Position numbers and translations under genes: made by a program. Shown one piece after another: positions 11,011 through 22,286 of a DNA stretch of 64,000 nt; position 1 is the first letter of the stretch, and each line of letters starts with the position of its first letter. The DNA comes from Hesseltinella vesiculosa (taxonomy: Eukaryota > Mucoromycota > Mucoromycetes > Mucorales > Cunninghamellaceae). The notes below the pieces were generated by a model. The model made no database searches and was not told the origin of the DNA. It saw only the letters and a program-made list of their open reading frames with translations. Location of the stretch: assembly GCA_002104935.1 (NCBI GenBank), contig MCGT01000029.1:186001-250000 (forward strand), in the 5' to 3' direction.

Positions 11011-12798
11011 ATGACAAAAAGGAAGCAGATTTTTTCGGTGCGACTCAATAGAGATGCCTTCAATACCATTATGAAACAACCTCAGTCAATGAAAATGGAA
11101 ATCCGGCCTTCTTCATCGGTAGGCAACCGTTGAACACATAATAGGACACATCCGCTCAACATGTTTGTTATTTTTTTTTATTTAGATATTGTATGTTGAT
11201 GAGCGACCATTTGAATTTTCACTTCGACAAGAACAATCGACCATCGTGGTGTATGAAAAAAACAAAACGGCTCAGCAAGATGACGACGACCAGCGAGTGT
11301 TTTATGTTGGGGATGTGACCCATGGTGGCTATATGCGCCAGGTGCTCTCTGAAGAAGACAAGAAGCGCACCAGAAACCGCACTGAGCAAAGTGAAAAGGA
11401 AAAACAAGCAAGACGGATCGAGCTGCTGGATGTGCCCGGTATACCCACTCCCTCCAAAAAATACTCGCCTGTCTCCTCTGCCACGCCCACCTACAAACGA
11501 AAGCCCGAGAGTCATTTGATGTCGCCCTCGGGCTCTCGCATCGCCACCGCCGTTGCCTCGCCTCTGCCATCCTCCACCCAGAGCACCTCACGGCTGGATC
11601 CCGTGGCTCTTAACAACCTGCGGGAACGCTTGATCCATCTGCTGGCCCTCGAAAGCCGTCCCACCGACCAATTGACCCAGATGCTCAAAGTCTCATTGAA
11701 CGACCTGTCTGTCCTTTTGAAAAAAGTAGGTTTCCCCATAAAAAAAACCGATACCGACATTCATCTTTTTTTTCTTTTCTTAGGTGGCTGCTCATGCTAA
11801 AGGCCAATGGGTTCTGCGACCAGAAGTCTACAAAGATATTCGGATATGGGACTGGAGCCGCTATGATGACAAGGAAAGAGCAACGGTGCGCCGGAAGGCG
11901 GAAGAAGCCTATAACTTGCTCAAGTTGCCTCGTCATGCTCCGGAACGTGGCAATCTGGTCCAACGTAAACAACGAGTCCCTCCCAAACTCATCCCCCCTC
12001 CATCACAAACCAACACACCCACCAGCTCATCCACCCCCACCTCCTCCGCAACCCACACAGCTACTCATCACTCACCTGCTGCCACCTCCTCAACCGCCAA
12101 CGGTGTCAACAACGGCCACAAACCAATAACTACAGCCAAGCGGCCAGAACCTGCCATAACGCCGGTGACGGACGATGGTCCCAAGCCTGTGGCCAAGAAA
12201 CGAAAGACTCTGGCTTCGCCCATGACCAATACAAAGTCAAACCTTGACACCAACAAGAAAGCTGCAAAGATACCCGGTATGCACCAACGGGAAAAAAAAA
12301 AATCGACGAAAATGTCACTTATTTTTTCTCTTTTCGCAAGCCGCCACCCATCCCCACCCAGCACCTCAGCCAATGCAAGACCACGAGATCAACGGCGTTA
12401 CTAGCTCGGAAGACGAGGAGGTCGATGCTCACTATGTTGCACCCAAGATCGTCACCCAATCCGACTTTGACTCCCTGTGCAGAGACCATCAGGAAGCCCA
12501 GCAATCGTACATTCAATTCAAAAAGTCCCTCACAACCACCTACCCTCTCTATGTGGAAGCACTGGGGGCTGTTCATGTGGCCTCGGCCAGCAAGGATGTA
12601 CTGCTCAAACAGGTCAAAGCTTATTACAAGACCAAGGGCGGAGATATGCATCAATGGCAACGGCTCCTTCTCCTGTCACGGCGATTTAACGTGTATCATA
12701 CCAAGCTGAACCTGATGTGGGATACCATTGCCAAAGCCTATCGGCAAAAGAAATTTGTCATGGATCGCTCGCTCGCAAGGAAACGGTCATCCGCCTGA
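11011..12798 (+). CDS. ELL-like RNA polymerase II elongation factor
   Basis: Exons 11011-11118, 11186-11725, 11784-12276 and about 12341-12798 give about 532 residues. The N-terminal part (IFSVRLNRDAF ... FEFSLRQEQ ... VFYVGDVTHGGYMRQVLSEEDKKR) resembles the ELL N-terminal barrel. Next comes LRERLIHLLALESRPTDQL...LLKKV..KGQWVLRPEVYKDI, the ELL winged-helix segment. A Ser/Thr/Pro-rich linker with KRRK-type basic patches follows. The C-terminal 100 residues (FDSLCRDHQEAQQSYIQFKK ... LLKQVKAYYKTKGG) fit the occludin/ELL helical domain. In animals ELL belongs to super/little elongation complexes; the fungal role is inferred from family. The last acceptor is uncertain: 12341 (CAAG) or 12362 (CCAG), both in frame. 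Nuclear location is likely. Confidence 0.8.
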
Positions 12799-13229
12799 AT
12801 GTTTTGTCATCTTTGCAAAAAATAAAAAATAAAAAAAGGTTGCCATAAATCAAAAATCTGTTGGGAACTCAAAAATGGAAAAAAGTGGGGTGAACCAGGA
12901 TCATGTGCCATTTTTACAGAGACACATCACGTCTACACACCTCTCTCAACGGCTTTTGAAGCTGGAGCCAAGTAGCCATGGCATTCGATGTTTGAGACCA
13001 GTAACACCTCTATGCCATTGTTACGGTGGAATCCAATTTTCTGTTTCGTTTAGTTACCCATGGCTATGGTATTGATGAGGGGAACCCATGCCGAGAGATC
13101 AAAAATCAAAAAACGAGATGAAACGCCATGATTGGCAGGGCGCCATTTCAATGCTTACTTTTTTTTTTTTTTTTTGAAAGCGGACATCCCAATTTGCTCT
13201 TTTTCCTGGCCTTTTTTTTTTTTTTTACA
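12799..13229. other. Intergenic spacer, nothing recognised
   Basis: About 430 bp between the ELL-like gene and the aminotransferase. It contains several near-palindromic CCATGG-like words and two T tracts just upstream of the next ATG, which probably belong to its 5' UTR or promoter. Confidence 0.5.
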
Positions 13230-14536
13230 ATGGTTCAATCAGTTTGGGATGCAAACACACAAACCTTCCATGGTGGTCAAGAACACAGCTTCCTAGACAA
13301 CTTTGTCGAAGACTTTAGTGTCACCACCAACTATCTGGGCACCCCTCAACCTGCCTTGCAAGCTGCCAAAGAAGCCGTAAGAAGATAAAGGACGCCCTTT
13401 TTTCAAAAAAAGACATTCATCGACACCATGGACTTTGTAGATGCACGACATCCATCACTACCCTGCAGCTAACCAAGAACCTGCAAAGTCATGCCTTGCT
13501 GAATTCTTATGGCCTGGTCAAGCAATGTCGCATCATGGTCGATTACTGCTCGGTAACGGTGCCTCGGAACTCATTGACCTGGTCGTACGCATTTGTCTCA
13601 AGAACCATACTGGGACGGAACCTCCTACGTGGAAAGGTGGACCTTGGAACGTCCAGGTAGGCATAAAACCATAGTCCTCATTAGGCAGAACAGATCCTTC
13701 TAACAAATCCACCGCGTCTTTAGTATCAAGAATACCAACGAAGCGCCAACACCAACGGCTTCAAGGTGTTGCCACCCATGACCGTAGACCGAGCCAACAT
13801 GGTATGTTTGGTCAATCCCTGCAACCCCACGGGCGATTATATGTCGATCGAGCCTCTGAAAGCTTGGATCAAGGCAAATGTCAAAACAGGCGGCACTGTC
13901 ATCGTGGGTAAGCACAGCCGATCACACAGATGACCAACCGCTCACTATTGTTTTTATTTTTTTTTTTTTTTGGTAGATGAATCCATGCAACCTTGGGTAT
14001 CGCCCGACTTTCGAGCCGACTCTCTCATCTCACAACACGACTTTGCCAAGGAAATGTGGGACGACGAAAAGGTATCGGTGTACGTGATGCATTCGTGGAC
14101 CAAGATCTGGTCGTGCACAGGTTTGCGCGTAGGCTCAGTGATCTGCCCCTCGGACGACCATGGCCAGGCGCTACGCAAGATACAAGTGCCTTGGTCTGTC
14201 AACGGTCCTGCCCTGAAGTTTGTCGAGGCCGTGGTCAAGGATGAAGCCTACTTGAAGGAAACTTGGGACAACACAACACGGTTGCGAGCCTATTTGGTCG
14301 ATCAATTACTCGGTCTGAATGCCAGTTGGGTCATCCATGGCCAAGCATGTCTGAGTTGGGTATGGGTGGACATGGGCAGTCAAGAGGTGGCTGACAAAGC
14401 TGTGGCTTTGGCACGTGCTGCTGGTGTTCCTGTTCGTAGTGGCACCCCTGGCTATCAATGCCTGTCCTTTGTCCGTGTGGCCGTCCGCTTGGAATCCCAA
14501 GTAGATGTTCTGATTGCCGCCTGGCGATCGTTGTAA
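13230..14536 (+). CDS. PLP-dependent aminotransferase, class I/II (HisC/CobD-like)
   Basis: Exons 13230-13376, 13441-13656, 13724-13907 and 13977-14536 give 368 residues, normal for a fold-type I aminotransferase. Seen in order: a substrate-arm region ending in HHYP, GNGASELIDLV (PLP phosphate-binding region), VNPCNPTGDY (conserved NPNPTG-like loop), IVDESMQPW (the Asp that contacts the PLP ring nitrogen), and HSWTKIWSCTGLRVGSV, whose Lys is the expected Schiff-base residue followed by the Gly-x-Arg-x-Gly signature. A C-terminal Arg for substrate carboxylate binding may be in FVRVAVR. The closest named relatives are histidinol-phosphate aminotransferase and threonine-phosphate decarboxylase-like enzymes; I cannot choose between them. 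No targeting signal is evident, so it is probably cytosolic. Confidence 0.85.
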
Positions 14537-15240
14537 AAAAAAAATACGTGATGGGCCATGTGCCCCTCCTTTTTTTCCCTGTGTTCATTATTCCCGTCTC
14601 CTTTTTATTATTTTTCTCATAGATGAACCCCTTCCCCCTTTCTCCTTTCTTTTTTTTTTTTACCTATAGACCTAATAAACGTCGAGGGACCATTGTCTAA
14701 TTGGCTTCGATGAGGACATGACAAAGGCTTTGGACTCGCATCAAGATATCATTATGACGTAATGTTTATTTCCAATTGCAACTGGGAATCACCGAGGGCG
14801 TTCTTGAGTACTCCAGCTTTCGTGTTCGTAATAAAATAAAAAAGGCAACAAAAGATCAAAAATGGCTAAATGATATCCTTGGATGTCTTTGAATTTTATT
14901 TTTCTGTGAACGAGACAAGCGTCAGCAAAATGGGTCAAAAAAAATAACCAAATCTCCTTTTTCAGCGCCAAGCCCGCATAGACCTTCCCCTTTTTCCAAT
15001 AGACACTCACCAAGGTGTCCCGCATTTTTTGAGCCCTCAGATCATCTTTCTATAAAATCGCAATTCGTTCCTTTCTCTTTCATTTTCATCCGCGATCAAC
15101 ACCTTTTTGTGAAGTCAGTCCAGCATATTTTTTTGTTTTTTTTTTTTTTGCAGTGAATTGCTTTGTTCTAGTAAAAAAAAAAAAAAAAAAAAAAAAACTT
15201 TATTTAACCACCAAAAAAATAAGCATCAATAAAAGCAAAC
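14537..15240. other. Intergenic spacer with long homopolymer tracts
   Basis: About 700 bp without a recognisable gene. An A tract of about 24 bases at 15173-15196 lies 45 bases before the next start codon, close to several T tracts; it looks like promoter or 5' UTR of the secreted-protein gene. Confidence 0.5.
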
Positions 15241-16357
15241 ATGCTCCGTTGGTGGTATTCTGCAATTTGGATCGGACTCTGTATGGTGCATGTTGGCCAA
15301 GGCGCTCCCAAGCATTACCTCGAAACCAGTAAAAGACAGGCTGACGCCGCTGCTCCTCTTCAACAGTACGCAGTTTACCCAAAACATCCATACGACCAGT
15401 CGCCCAACGTTGCTCAGGCTATGGCACCTAGCAAACTGATCAACATTCACAAGCCCTCGGCTACCAACCATCATCACAAACCTGTCCACAAGGACGGCAA
15501 GCATAGCCTCCCCACCGCTTCTACACAAAAACATACCAAATCAAAGCATATCTCGGCTAAAGCCAAACCTACCTCGGCCAAAACCAAACACGCCCTGGCC
15601 AAAGTCAAGGCGAAAGCCAAGGCTACCGCCAAAGCCAAACATATCTCAGCCAGCAAGCATGCCTCGACCAAAACCAAGCATGCTGCGACCAAGACCCACC
15701 CTACGTCACACTCAACGCGACCTTCCTCCACCAGAAAATTTGCCTCGTTCACGGCCTCGGCTGCATCCCACGACAAGAAGAAGAAAAAGGGGAAACCAAA
15801 AAATGACGCTTCAGAGACCCCTGAGGAAGAAGATCATGATCACAAAGACCCGTTTGACACGTTAACCAAGGTCAAGAATATTTTTGATGGCATTGCAACT
15901 TACTATGGCCCAGGGGTTGGCTCCTGTGGTGAAATGGACACAGACGAGGAACTGGTCGTGGCTCTTAATCAACCCCAGATGAATAATGGTAAACGACAAC
16001 TCCTTTTTTTGAGCCGAGGACAGTAAGTCATGCCGCCAAAGCTAAACCTTTCTTTATTAGGTGCCAATCCTAATCAAAGTCCAGAATGTGACAAAAAAGT
16101 ACAAATTACAGGAGAAGGTGGCGAGTCCACAACGGCCCGGATCGTCGATACTTGTCCTCAATGTCCTCGAGGCGATTTAGATCTGTCCCCCAAAGGTAAA
16201 CTCCGACGCTCCGCCCTGCTGTTCGACGCTGCCTTTTTGAAGCCCACGTTATTTATTTATTTTTTGTATGACAGTGTTCAAGATTGTATGTGGTGATTTG
16301 GACAAAGGACGGTGTAAAATCAAGTGGAAGTTTTCTGAGCCTGAGGGATCTGAATAA
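15241..16357 (+). CDS. Secreted Lys/Ala-rich protein with C-terminal double-psi beta-barrel (expansin/RlpA/barwin-like)
   Basis: Exons 15241-15988, 16061-16195 and 16275-16357 give 321 residues. The start is the first Met and opens a clear signal peptide (MLRWWYSAIWIGLCMVHVGQ, likely cut near GA). Residues about 95-175 are a repetitive Lys/Ala/Thr/Ser/His tract built on units such as SAKAKP, SAKTKH, LAKVKA, STKTKH. After a Lys-rich linker and an acidic stretch the C-terminal domain begins at GIATYYGPGVGSCG and contains ARIVDTCPQCPRGDLDLSPK and VFKIVCGDL, a typical DPBB core with paired Cys. Related fungal proteins are loosenin- or expansin-like and act on or bind cell-wall polysaccharide; activity here is inferred. 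The basic tract probably anchors it to acidic wall polymers (speculative). Confidence 0.82.
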
Positions 16358-16853
16358 GAATAATAAATGCATCTTTATTTTAACTCAAAGAAGTTCCCCA
16401 ACGTCAAAAAAAGGAGTCTTTTTTTATATATGATCAAGGTGGTTTTGAAGAATGAAGCAGTTACTCCAGGTTCTTCAATAACTGGTGGCAAAACGTCACA
16501 GACAAAAATTTACTTTATTAGATTCTTCAAGGTCAAGAAATAGGGGCAAAAATCAAGGTTTAGGGGTTTCCTGTTTCAGTAATGCTTTTCGATATTAGCA
16601 CTGAAAGAAAACTAAGGGGATCTTCGATTCCCAGTATGAAGGAGAAAAAAAATCAAGAAACGAGAGAACTCCAAAGAATTGGAGAATATGTCGATTGGGG
16701 TAAAAATAAAGCTTTGGGCGCTCGGTCCACTTTTTATTTTTAATTTCGCTCGATTTTTTTTTCTTTTCTTTCTTTCCTCTTTCCATCGCTTTTTTTTTAT
16801 TATTATTATTCTTCATTACTTTATTTTTAAACTTTTTGATAACTTATTGCATC
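16358..16853. other. Intergenic spacer, nothing recognised
   Basis: About 500 bp, AT-rich, with AATAAA-like words shortly after the upstream stop (16364-16371) that could serve 3' processing, and T-rich tracts before the next start at 16854. Confidence 0.5.
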
Positions 16854-17720
16854 ATGGCCACTGTTGAAGACCCTCAATCCCTTGGTTTTACTTCTGAAAA
16901 GAAACCCGAGCTGTACAAGACCGAGATGTGCCGTAATTGGGAAGAAATGGGCCAATGCAGGTAATACAAAAAAAAAAAAAAAAAAACGGGCCCGAGAAAC
17001 TTTGATCACTCATGCCAAAAAAAAAAAAAAAAAAATTGACGTTGCATTAGGTATGGTAAGAAGTGCTGCTTCGCTCATGGTCGAACCGAGCTTCGCAACA
17101 TTCAACGTCATATTCGCTACAAGACACAAATTTGCCGCACGTATCATTTGACAGGCACTTGTCACTATGGCGTACGATGCACGTTTATTCATGATGATGC
17201 CTCGGTGCAGCAGCTTCCGAAGGACCAGCTGTACCAATTCCCGCAACAATCCTCAACGTCCTCGGTCTACAGCAGCTCCGGTTCTTCTTCCACCTCAACC
17301 ACTACCTCCAACAAACACAGCATGACCATCATGACCTCTCCCACGGTGTCGTGCTCTTCCTTGAGTTCCTTTTCCGAGTCTGCTGGCGATTCGTCTTCAC
17401 CTCGGCTGTCTAGTGCTGCCACAAGCACCCGTGACAGCTTTGATTTGCCCACCTCACCTGTGTTGACACCTTTTTATCCTCCTTCGACTCTACCATGCTT
17501 GCCCACTGCCTTGTTCTTGCCTTCAACCTCGTCCTCTGTCAAATCCTCCTTGAACTCCTCCACCATTGCCACCCCGATCTCCAGCACCTCCTCCAGCTCT
17601 TGGCTTGCCAGTGCCAACCCGGTATTCTCGTCCATCTGGACGTCCAAGCCCTCGGTGTATCTCCACGAAGATCATTCTACATCCAGCCATCAATCTCCTT
17701 CTTCTAATTTCGCCTGGTAA
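16854..17720 (+). CDS. Tandem CCCH zinc-finger protein (TTP/TIS11 type)
   Basis: Exons 16854-16960 and 17051-17720 give 258 residues. Two C-x8-C-x5-C-x3-H fingers follow each other, each led by the R/KYKTE/Q-x-C motif: ELYKTEMCRNWEEMGQCRYG and RYKTQICRTYHLTGTCHYG. The intron splits the first finger. This spacing and lead sequence define the tristetraprolin family, which binds AU-rich elements in mRNA 3' UTRs and promotes decay. The remaining 150 residues are Ser/Thr/Pro-rich low complexity, as in family members where this part recruits deadenylases and is phosphorylated. Targets cannot be inferred. The intron carries two long A tracts. Confidence 0.92.
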
Positions 17721-18691
17721 ACACTCTGGGTCATTTGTTCACCCAAAGTTTTATTATTTTCTCTCTCTCTCTCTCTTTCTCCCTCCCTCCTTCCTTATAC
17801 CTATGCTGTGACCTGATCCCTCTCTCCCGCTCTTTCACCTCCGCTTACTTTTTTTTCATCCCACATGATATCCCGGGGTTCTTTCCCTCTTCACTCTTTT
17901 TTTTAATTTTATTAATTCCCTTGCGTTTTTTTTTATTTATGGGCAACCCACCTCGGATTCTACTATTATCTACAACCATTTAATAAATGCCTTTCAATCG
18001 CTCTCTAGACACAATTTTGGATGAGGATGGACGTGGTTATTTGTTGCCAGTAGCGGGACATTTCCAAATTGATCAAAAGTTTAAATTCCAAACGAAACTG
18101 CACCTCCTTTTTTTTTTTTTTTTTTTTTTTTCACCAGGTGGCAAGATCAAGGAGGAAATGTTTATTTTTTTACGCTCATTCGCTCCCCTTGTTTAGGAAA
18201 TGAAGAATCAAATAAATTAAAAAAGAAAGAAAAAAAAAGGGCTCCAAGAATCTTTTGGATTAAGATGCACGGATCTTTAATCGTGAACGGCACGACTTTT
18301 TGTAATCAAGATGTCATTTATTGACACCCGAACCCATAGGAGATTTTCTCAATTTGGACACAAGGCATTCCCGCGAGTCAAACCGCAAATAAAAAAAAAA
18401 AAATGAAAGAGAGAACATTTTCTTCTCTTTACCCCAGAGATGGATCGACTAATGAAAAAAGACCTTTTTGACGCTAGAAATGATGCCATGCATTCTTTCA
18501 GGGTTCCCCCCCCCCCACTGACCTTCAGATCCGTCAATGTAAAAAACGCCTTTCATACTATAACGTTAATTTTATTTTTTGCACGACCCCGAACCTTGAC
18601 TGATCCCCTGGACCAACCCTCAACTCATGTTAAATAACGACGTCATTTCATTCTTTTATTGACAAAAAAAAAAAAATAAATAAATCAGGGA
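17721..18691. other. Convergent intergenic region
   Basis: About 970 bp between the CCCH gene (+) and the Sec9-like gene (-). It contains CT-rich runs (17761-17800), a T tract of about 22 bases at 18109-18131 and a run of nine C at about 18507-18515. AATAAA-like words at 17982 and 18210 could be polyadenylation signals. No gene was recognised. Confidence 0.5.
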
Positions 18692-19793
18692 TTAACGAAT
18701 CTTGTTCAAGTTGTGAGTGGTGGTATGTAACTTTGCATTGATGGGATCGACCTTTTCATTGAGACGGTCAATCATCTTGTTCTGGCTGCTCAATTCACCA
18801 TTCATGGTCAGGGCCATATTCTTGAGGCGGGAGGTGGCATCACCAAGGAGATCCAGGTTTTGATCAATCTCGTCTTCAACTTGATCGTCTTCCGAGTCGC
18901 CATCCATTTGGTATCGGTTACGATCACCTTGGGAGCGGCCACGACGATAACCCGAGTTGGAAGCAACACGGTCGTTGTGGCGTTGGGCTTGCTCAATGCG
19001 AGCACTGGAGTCGTATTCGAATTGGCGTATCCTTTCACGCTCAGCCATGTGCTCGGCATGTTCACCTTGCAACTTTTCGATTTCGCGCTGACGGCGGGCA
19101 TTCTTGTTGAATGGGTTTTTGACCACAGGAATAAAAATAGATCGGTTCAGTTGCTTGAGTTCATCAGCATGGGTGGCGGCGCGGTCGGTGTGGGCTTTGG
19201 CCAAATCAAGGTTGCGATTGACATTGGCCAACTGAGCTATAAATAAAAAAAATTAAAAAAAGAGCAAGCATGAGCAAGATGCTTGGCAAAAAAAAAAAAA
19301 AAAATAGAACACCAGCCATGGACTTACTGGATTGTTGACCAAGCATGTTCATCGACTGGCTGGCACTTTCTTCGGCTTCTCTGATTTTTTGCAAGGCATT
19401 GCGAGTGCTTTGAAGACTTTCTTGCTTAGTGTCATAGATTTGCTTCTTGATGTTGCCGACTTCTTCATCGTCATCTTCATAATACTTGTTGCGACGACCA
19501 TAGCCTCCATCTTGTTGAGATCCTTGCGGGCGACCACCTTCAGCAGCATTACCGAACAAGTCTTGACGGCGTTGGTCATCATTTGGGCCAGGACGGCTTC
19601 GGTAGCCATTGTTGTCGGGCTCATTGTTGGAAGGGTAACGGTTCTGCCCATAGGTATCTTTGGTCTCATAGGTGTTGTAACGGCCGCCATTGTTGCTACC
19701 GCTGGAATAGGTAGATTCAGTAGTGAAGCTGGACCCTCCATCAAAAGGGTTGTTGGATTCAGGTTGTTGCTTTTCTTTCTTTTTCCAAAACAT
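18692..19793 (-). CDS. SEC9: SNAP-25/Sec9-like plasma-membrane t-SNARE
   Basis: Exons on the minus strand are 19793-19328 and 19236-18692, giving 336 residues; start chosen at MFWKKKEKQQP because it follows the promoter-like T-rich sequence. The N-terminal 110 residues are Asn/Gly/Tyr-rich and disordered. Two SNARE helices follow: one around GNIKKQIYDTKQESLQSTRN ... MNMLGQQS, the second at the C-terminus around DEIDQNLDLLGDATSRLK ... ELSSQNKMIDRLNEKV, joined by a charged linker containing an NPF motif. No TM segment or obvious Cys palmitoylation cluster is present, as in fungal Sec9. The family forms the exocytic SNARE complex with Sso and Snc partners and drives fusion of secretory vesicles at the hyphal tip or plasma membrane. 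Confidence 0.88.
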
Positions 19794-19969
19794 GATGAAA
19801 CTGACAAGCAAGAAAAAAGAAGTAAAAAAAAAAAAAAAAGAAAAATTGAAGAAAATTGCACCTGCCTTTTTAGGGTGTCACCTCGATATTTTTTTTTGAA
19901 TTTGGCATTGGATCACTCGTGCTGACCAGTCAAAAAGAAAGAAAAACTGTATTTATATGAAGAGACTAT

Positions 19970-22286
19970 TTAACGGCTACCAAACCAGCCTGATTTCTTG
20001 TCATCCCCTCCTTTTTTTTGAATCACCAATTTGCATAGACGGCGGTTGGAGGTGGTCTTGTCCAGGATCAGATGCACACAGCCACCGTCGACAACTTCAT
20101 CGTTTTCATTGGCCTTGGCAATTAAGTTAACGACCTTACGCTCGACTTCGTATTTGATGCTGCGAGCGCCATATCGGATATTGTAACCACGGGCAAGCAT
20201 GTCGACCACTTCGGGCTCCCAGGTCATGGTGATGCCGTGGCGGGATTTTGCCTTGTCGGCCCATCTGGTCAGCTCGCGCTCAGTGATGGTGCGGAGCTCG
20301 TCGTCGCTGAATGGCAAAAAAAAGAGCACCTCATTGATACGGCCGAGGAATTCGTCCCGGTGGAAATGGTCATACAGGATTGGGTAGATGGTTTTTTCGA
20401 TAAACGTGCGGGATAGCGAGATGTCGCCGTCGTCCACTGTGTCAATACCGTCAAGTTCGTCGTTGCGATCGTTCCCATTTTTTGCTCCAGTGGCACTGAC
20501 AGTTCCGGTGGTCTGGGCATCCGAGGACACGGACGCCTCCAATCGCAGCAGTTCAGCTTCGTCGGCAATCTCGTGCTGAGCCAGGTTGGACGTCATGATA
20601 AAGATCGCATCTTTGCATTGGACCGTTGTCCCCTTGCCATCTGTCAGGCGGCCTTCGTCAAACAGCTGCAACATCACGGTCAGCACGTCAGGATGAGCCT
20701 ATCCTCAACACTGAGGTGAGGAGACGCCGACCTGAAAACCTATTTTACCTTTTCCACTTCATCGAGCAACACCACAGCATTGGGACATTCTTTCAATTTT
20801 TCCGTCAACTGGCCACCTTCGTCAAAGCCCACATAACCAGGAGGCGACCCGATAAATCTGGACACGTCATGCTGTGGGAGAGAAAGGAGAAAGAAGTATA
20901 AGAAAGGGGATGTCAAGGCTGGCCTCATACCTTGTGTTGGAATTCACTCATGTCAATTCGGATAAATCCTTTGTCAATATTCTTCCCATGAACATAGTTG
21001 GCCAGCGCTAGGTTCAAGAAGAAAAACAGTCAATGCCATGTTATTTTATTTTTTTGCTCCTTACTTTTTGCTAATTCCGTCTTGCCAACACCTGAAGAAC
21101 CACAAAATAAAAAGACCAAGGGGTGGTCCTCATCTTGCCAACCGTTTTGCTTTCGTCGGATAGCACTGGCCAAGGCATGGATAGGACCTAGCTGGCCCAC
21201 AATGCGGTCTTTGAGCGCATCTTCCAATGGATGTTTCTTGCGGTATTCCTTTTCCTTTTGAGCCTGTTCCTTCTTCAGCTGCTCGACATAGGCTTCCTTA
21301 TCGTCGTCAAAGCTCATTTCCTTGGCTATCAATAGTGACAAGAATCAGCCTCGGTCATCCTCCTGGTTTCCTTGGGATTTACCTCGAAGCAATTCATCAA
21401 TGTCGCGATGATGAATGCCTGTAAATCGTTCGACTTGGTACATGTATTCGCGAGGAGTAAAGCCATTGGCGTTTTGCACCATAGGGTCGGCTAGGTGGTC
21501 AAGGAGCATGGCAATGATGTCGTGGTTGCAAATGATGACGGCGTAATGCAGGGCGGTGTAGTTGCGGTAGTCGCGGTACGGCATCAGCTCTTCGCTAAAG
21601 TCCTCCTGGCGGATCGCTGCAGCTTCATGCGAACGTGGATAGTAGCGATCTTCCAAGTTGGGATCTGATAGAAAAGCAGGGCGCATGAATGCCAGACGCA
21701 TAAAATTCCTTCATTGATTTCCCATTTACCAGCGCCCTTTTCTAAAAGTAATTTGACAGCTGCTTCATTGTCTTGAATGACTGCCACTTGCTACGGACGT
21801 GAGAAACGGCGTCAACACAAATACGTGGCCATGTCTCTCTTCTTACCAGAGGTGTCCAGCCGTATCTGTGGGGAGTGTTGGGGTTGAAGTTTGGATCCTC
21901 CGCCAATCTATTCTAAATGTAAATATCAAGCACAAGTGCATAGGCCTAAATACTTTTGCAATGTCTTGATATCGTTCTGCATAATTAATTGACAAAGACG
22001 ATCGCCGTTTGCTACGAAGCATATAGGTAAGTCACGCCCTTATTAAAGGTGCCTACTTACGAGGTGGAGCTTCTAATGCAAAGGTTTTTTCATTCATCAT
22101 CGCTATTGTCAGCAGACCCATGCCGGTGACAACGCCAAGATTGAGCCATGAAGGCGACGTCGTGCGTTGGATCGATGTGGACAAGGCTCGTGTTGCCACT
22201 TGACCAAGGGATCGTCTCATTAGAGGTGCAGGTTTTCCTTGCATCCAAGGACGCTCTAGTGTTTTTTGTGCAATTCTTCTTAACAT
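19970..22286 (-). CDS. CLPB: Ankyrin-repeat ClpB disaggregase, mitochondrial (Skd3/CLPB type)
   Basis: Nine exons on the minus strand: 22286-22061, 22011-21954, 21907-21847, 21790-21730, 21664-21383, 21325-21065, 21007-20931, 20871-20749, 20698-19970; they sum to 625 residues. The N-terminus is Arg-rich without acids (mitochondrial presequence-like), followed by a hydrophobic stretch ([18 protein letters not shown]). Ankyrin repeats follow ([42 protein letters not shown]; GFTPREYM). A single HCLR-type AAA+ module carries Walker [10 protein letters not shown], pore loop GYVG, Walker [10 protein letters not shown], sensor 1 MTSN and sensor 2 YGARSIK. An ankyrin block fused to one ClpB-type ATPase is the architecture of human CLPB/Skd3, a disaggregase of the intermembrane space. 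Yeast instead has two-ATPase Hsp78. An acidic, Ser/Thr-rich insert sits near residue 460. Confidence 0.93.

Noticed and set aside
15540..15700. Short direct repeats considered as CRISPR-like or minisatellite DNA
   Set aside because: They are codon-level repeats of a Lys/Ala-rich coding tract in a fungal gene, with no unique spacers.
17987..18196. 69-codon plus frame downstream of the CCCH gene
   Set aside because: It runs into a 22-T tract, has no family similarity, and its position fits the CCCH 3' UTR. A start of MPFNRSLDTILDEDGRGY is suggestive but not enough.
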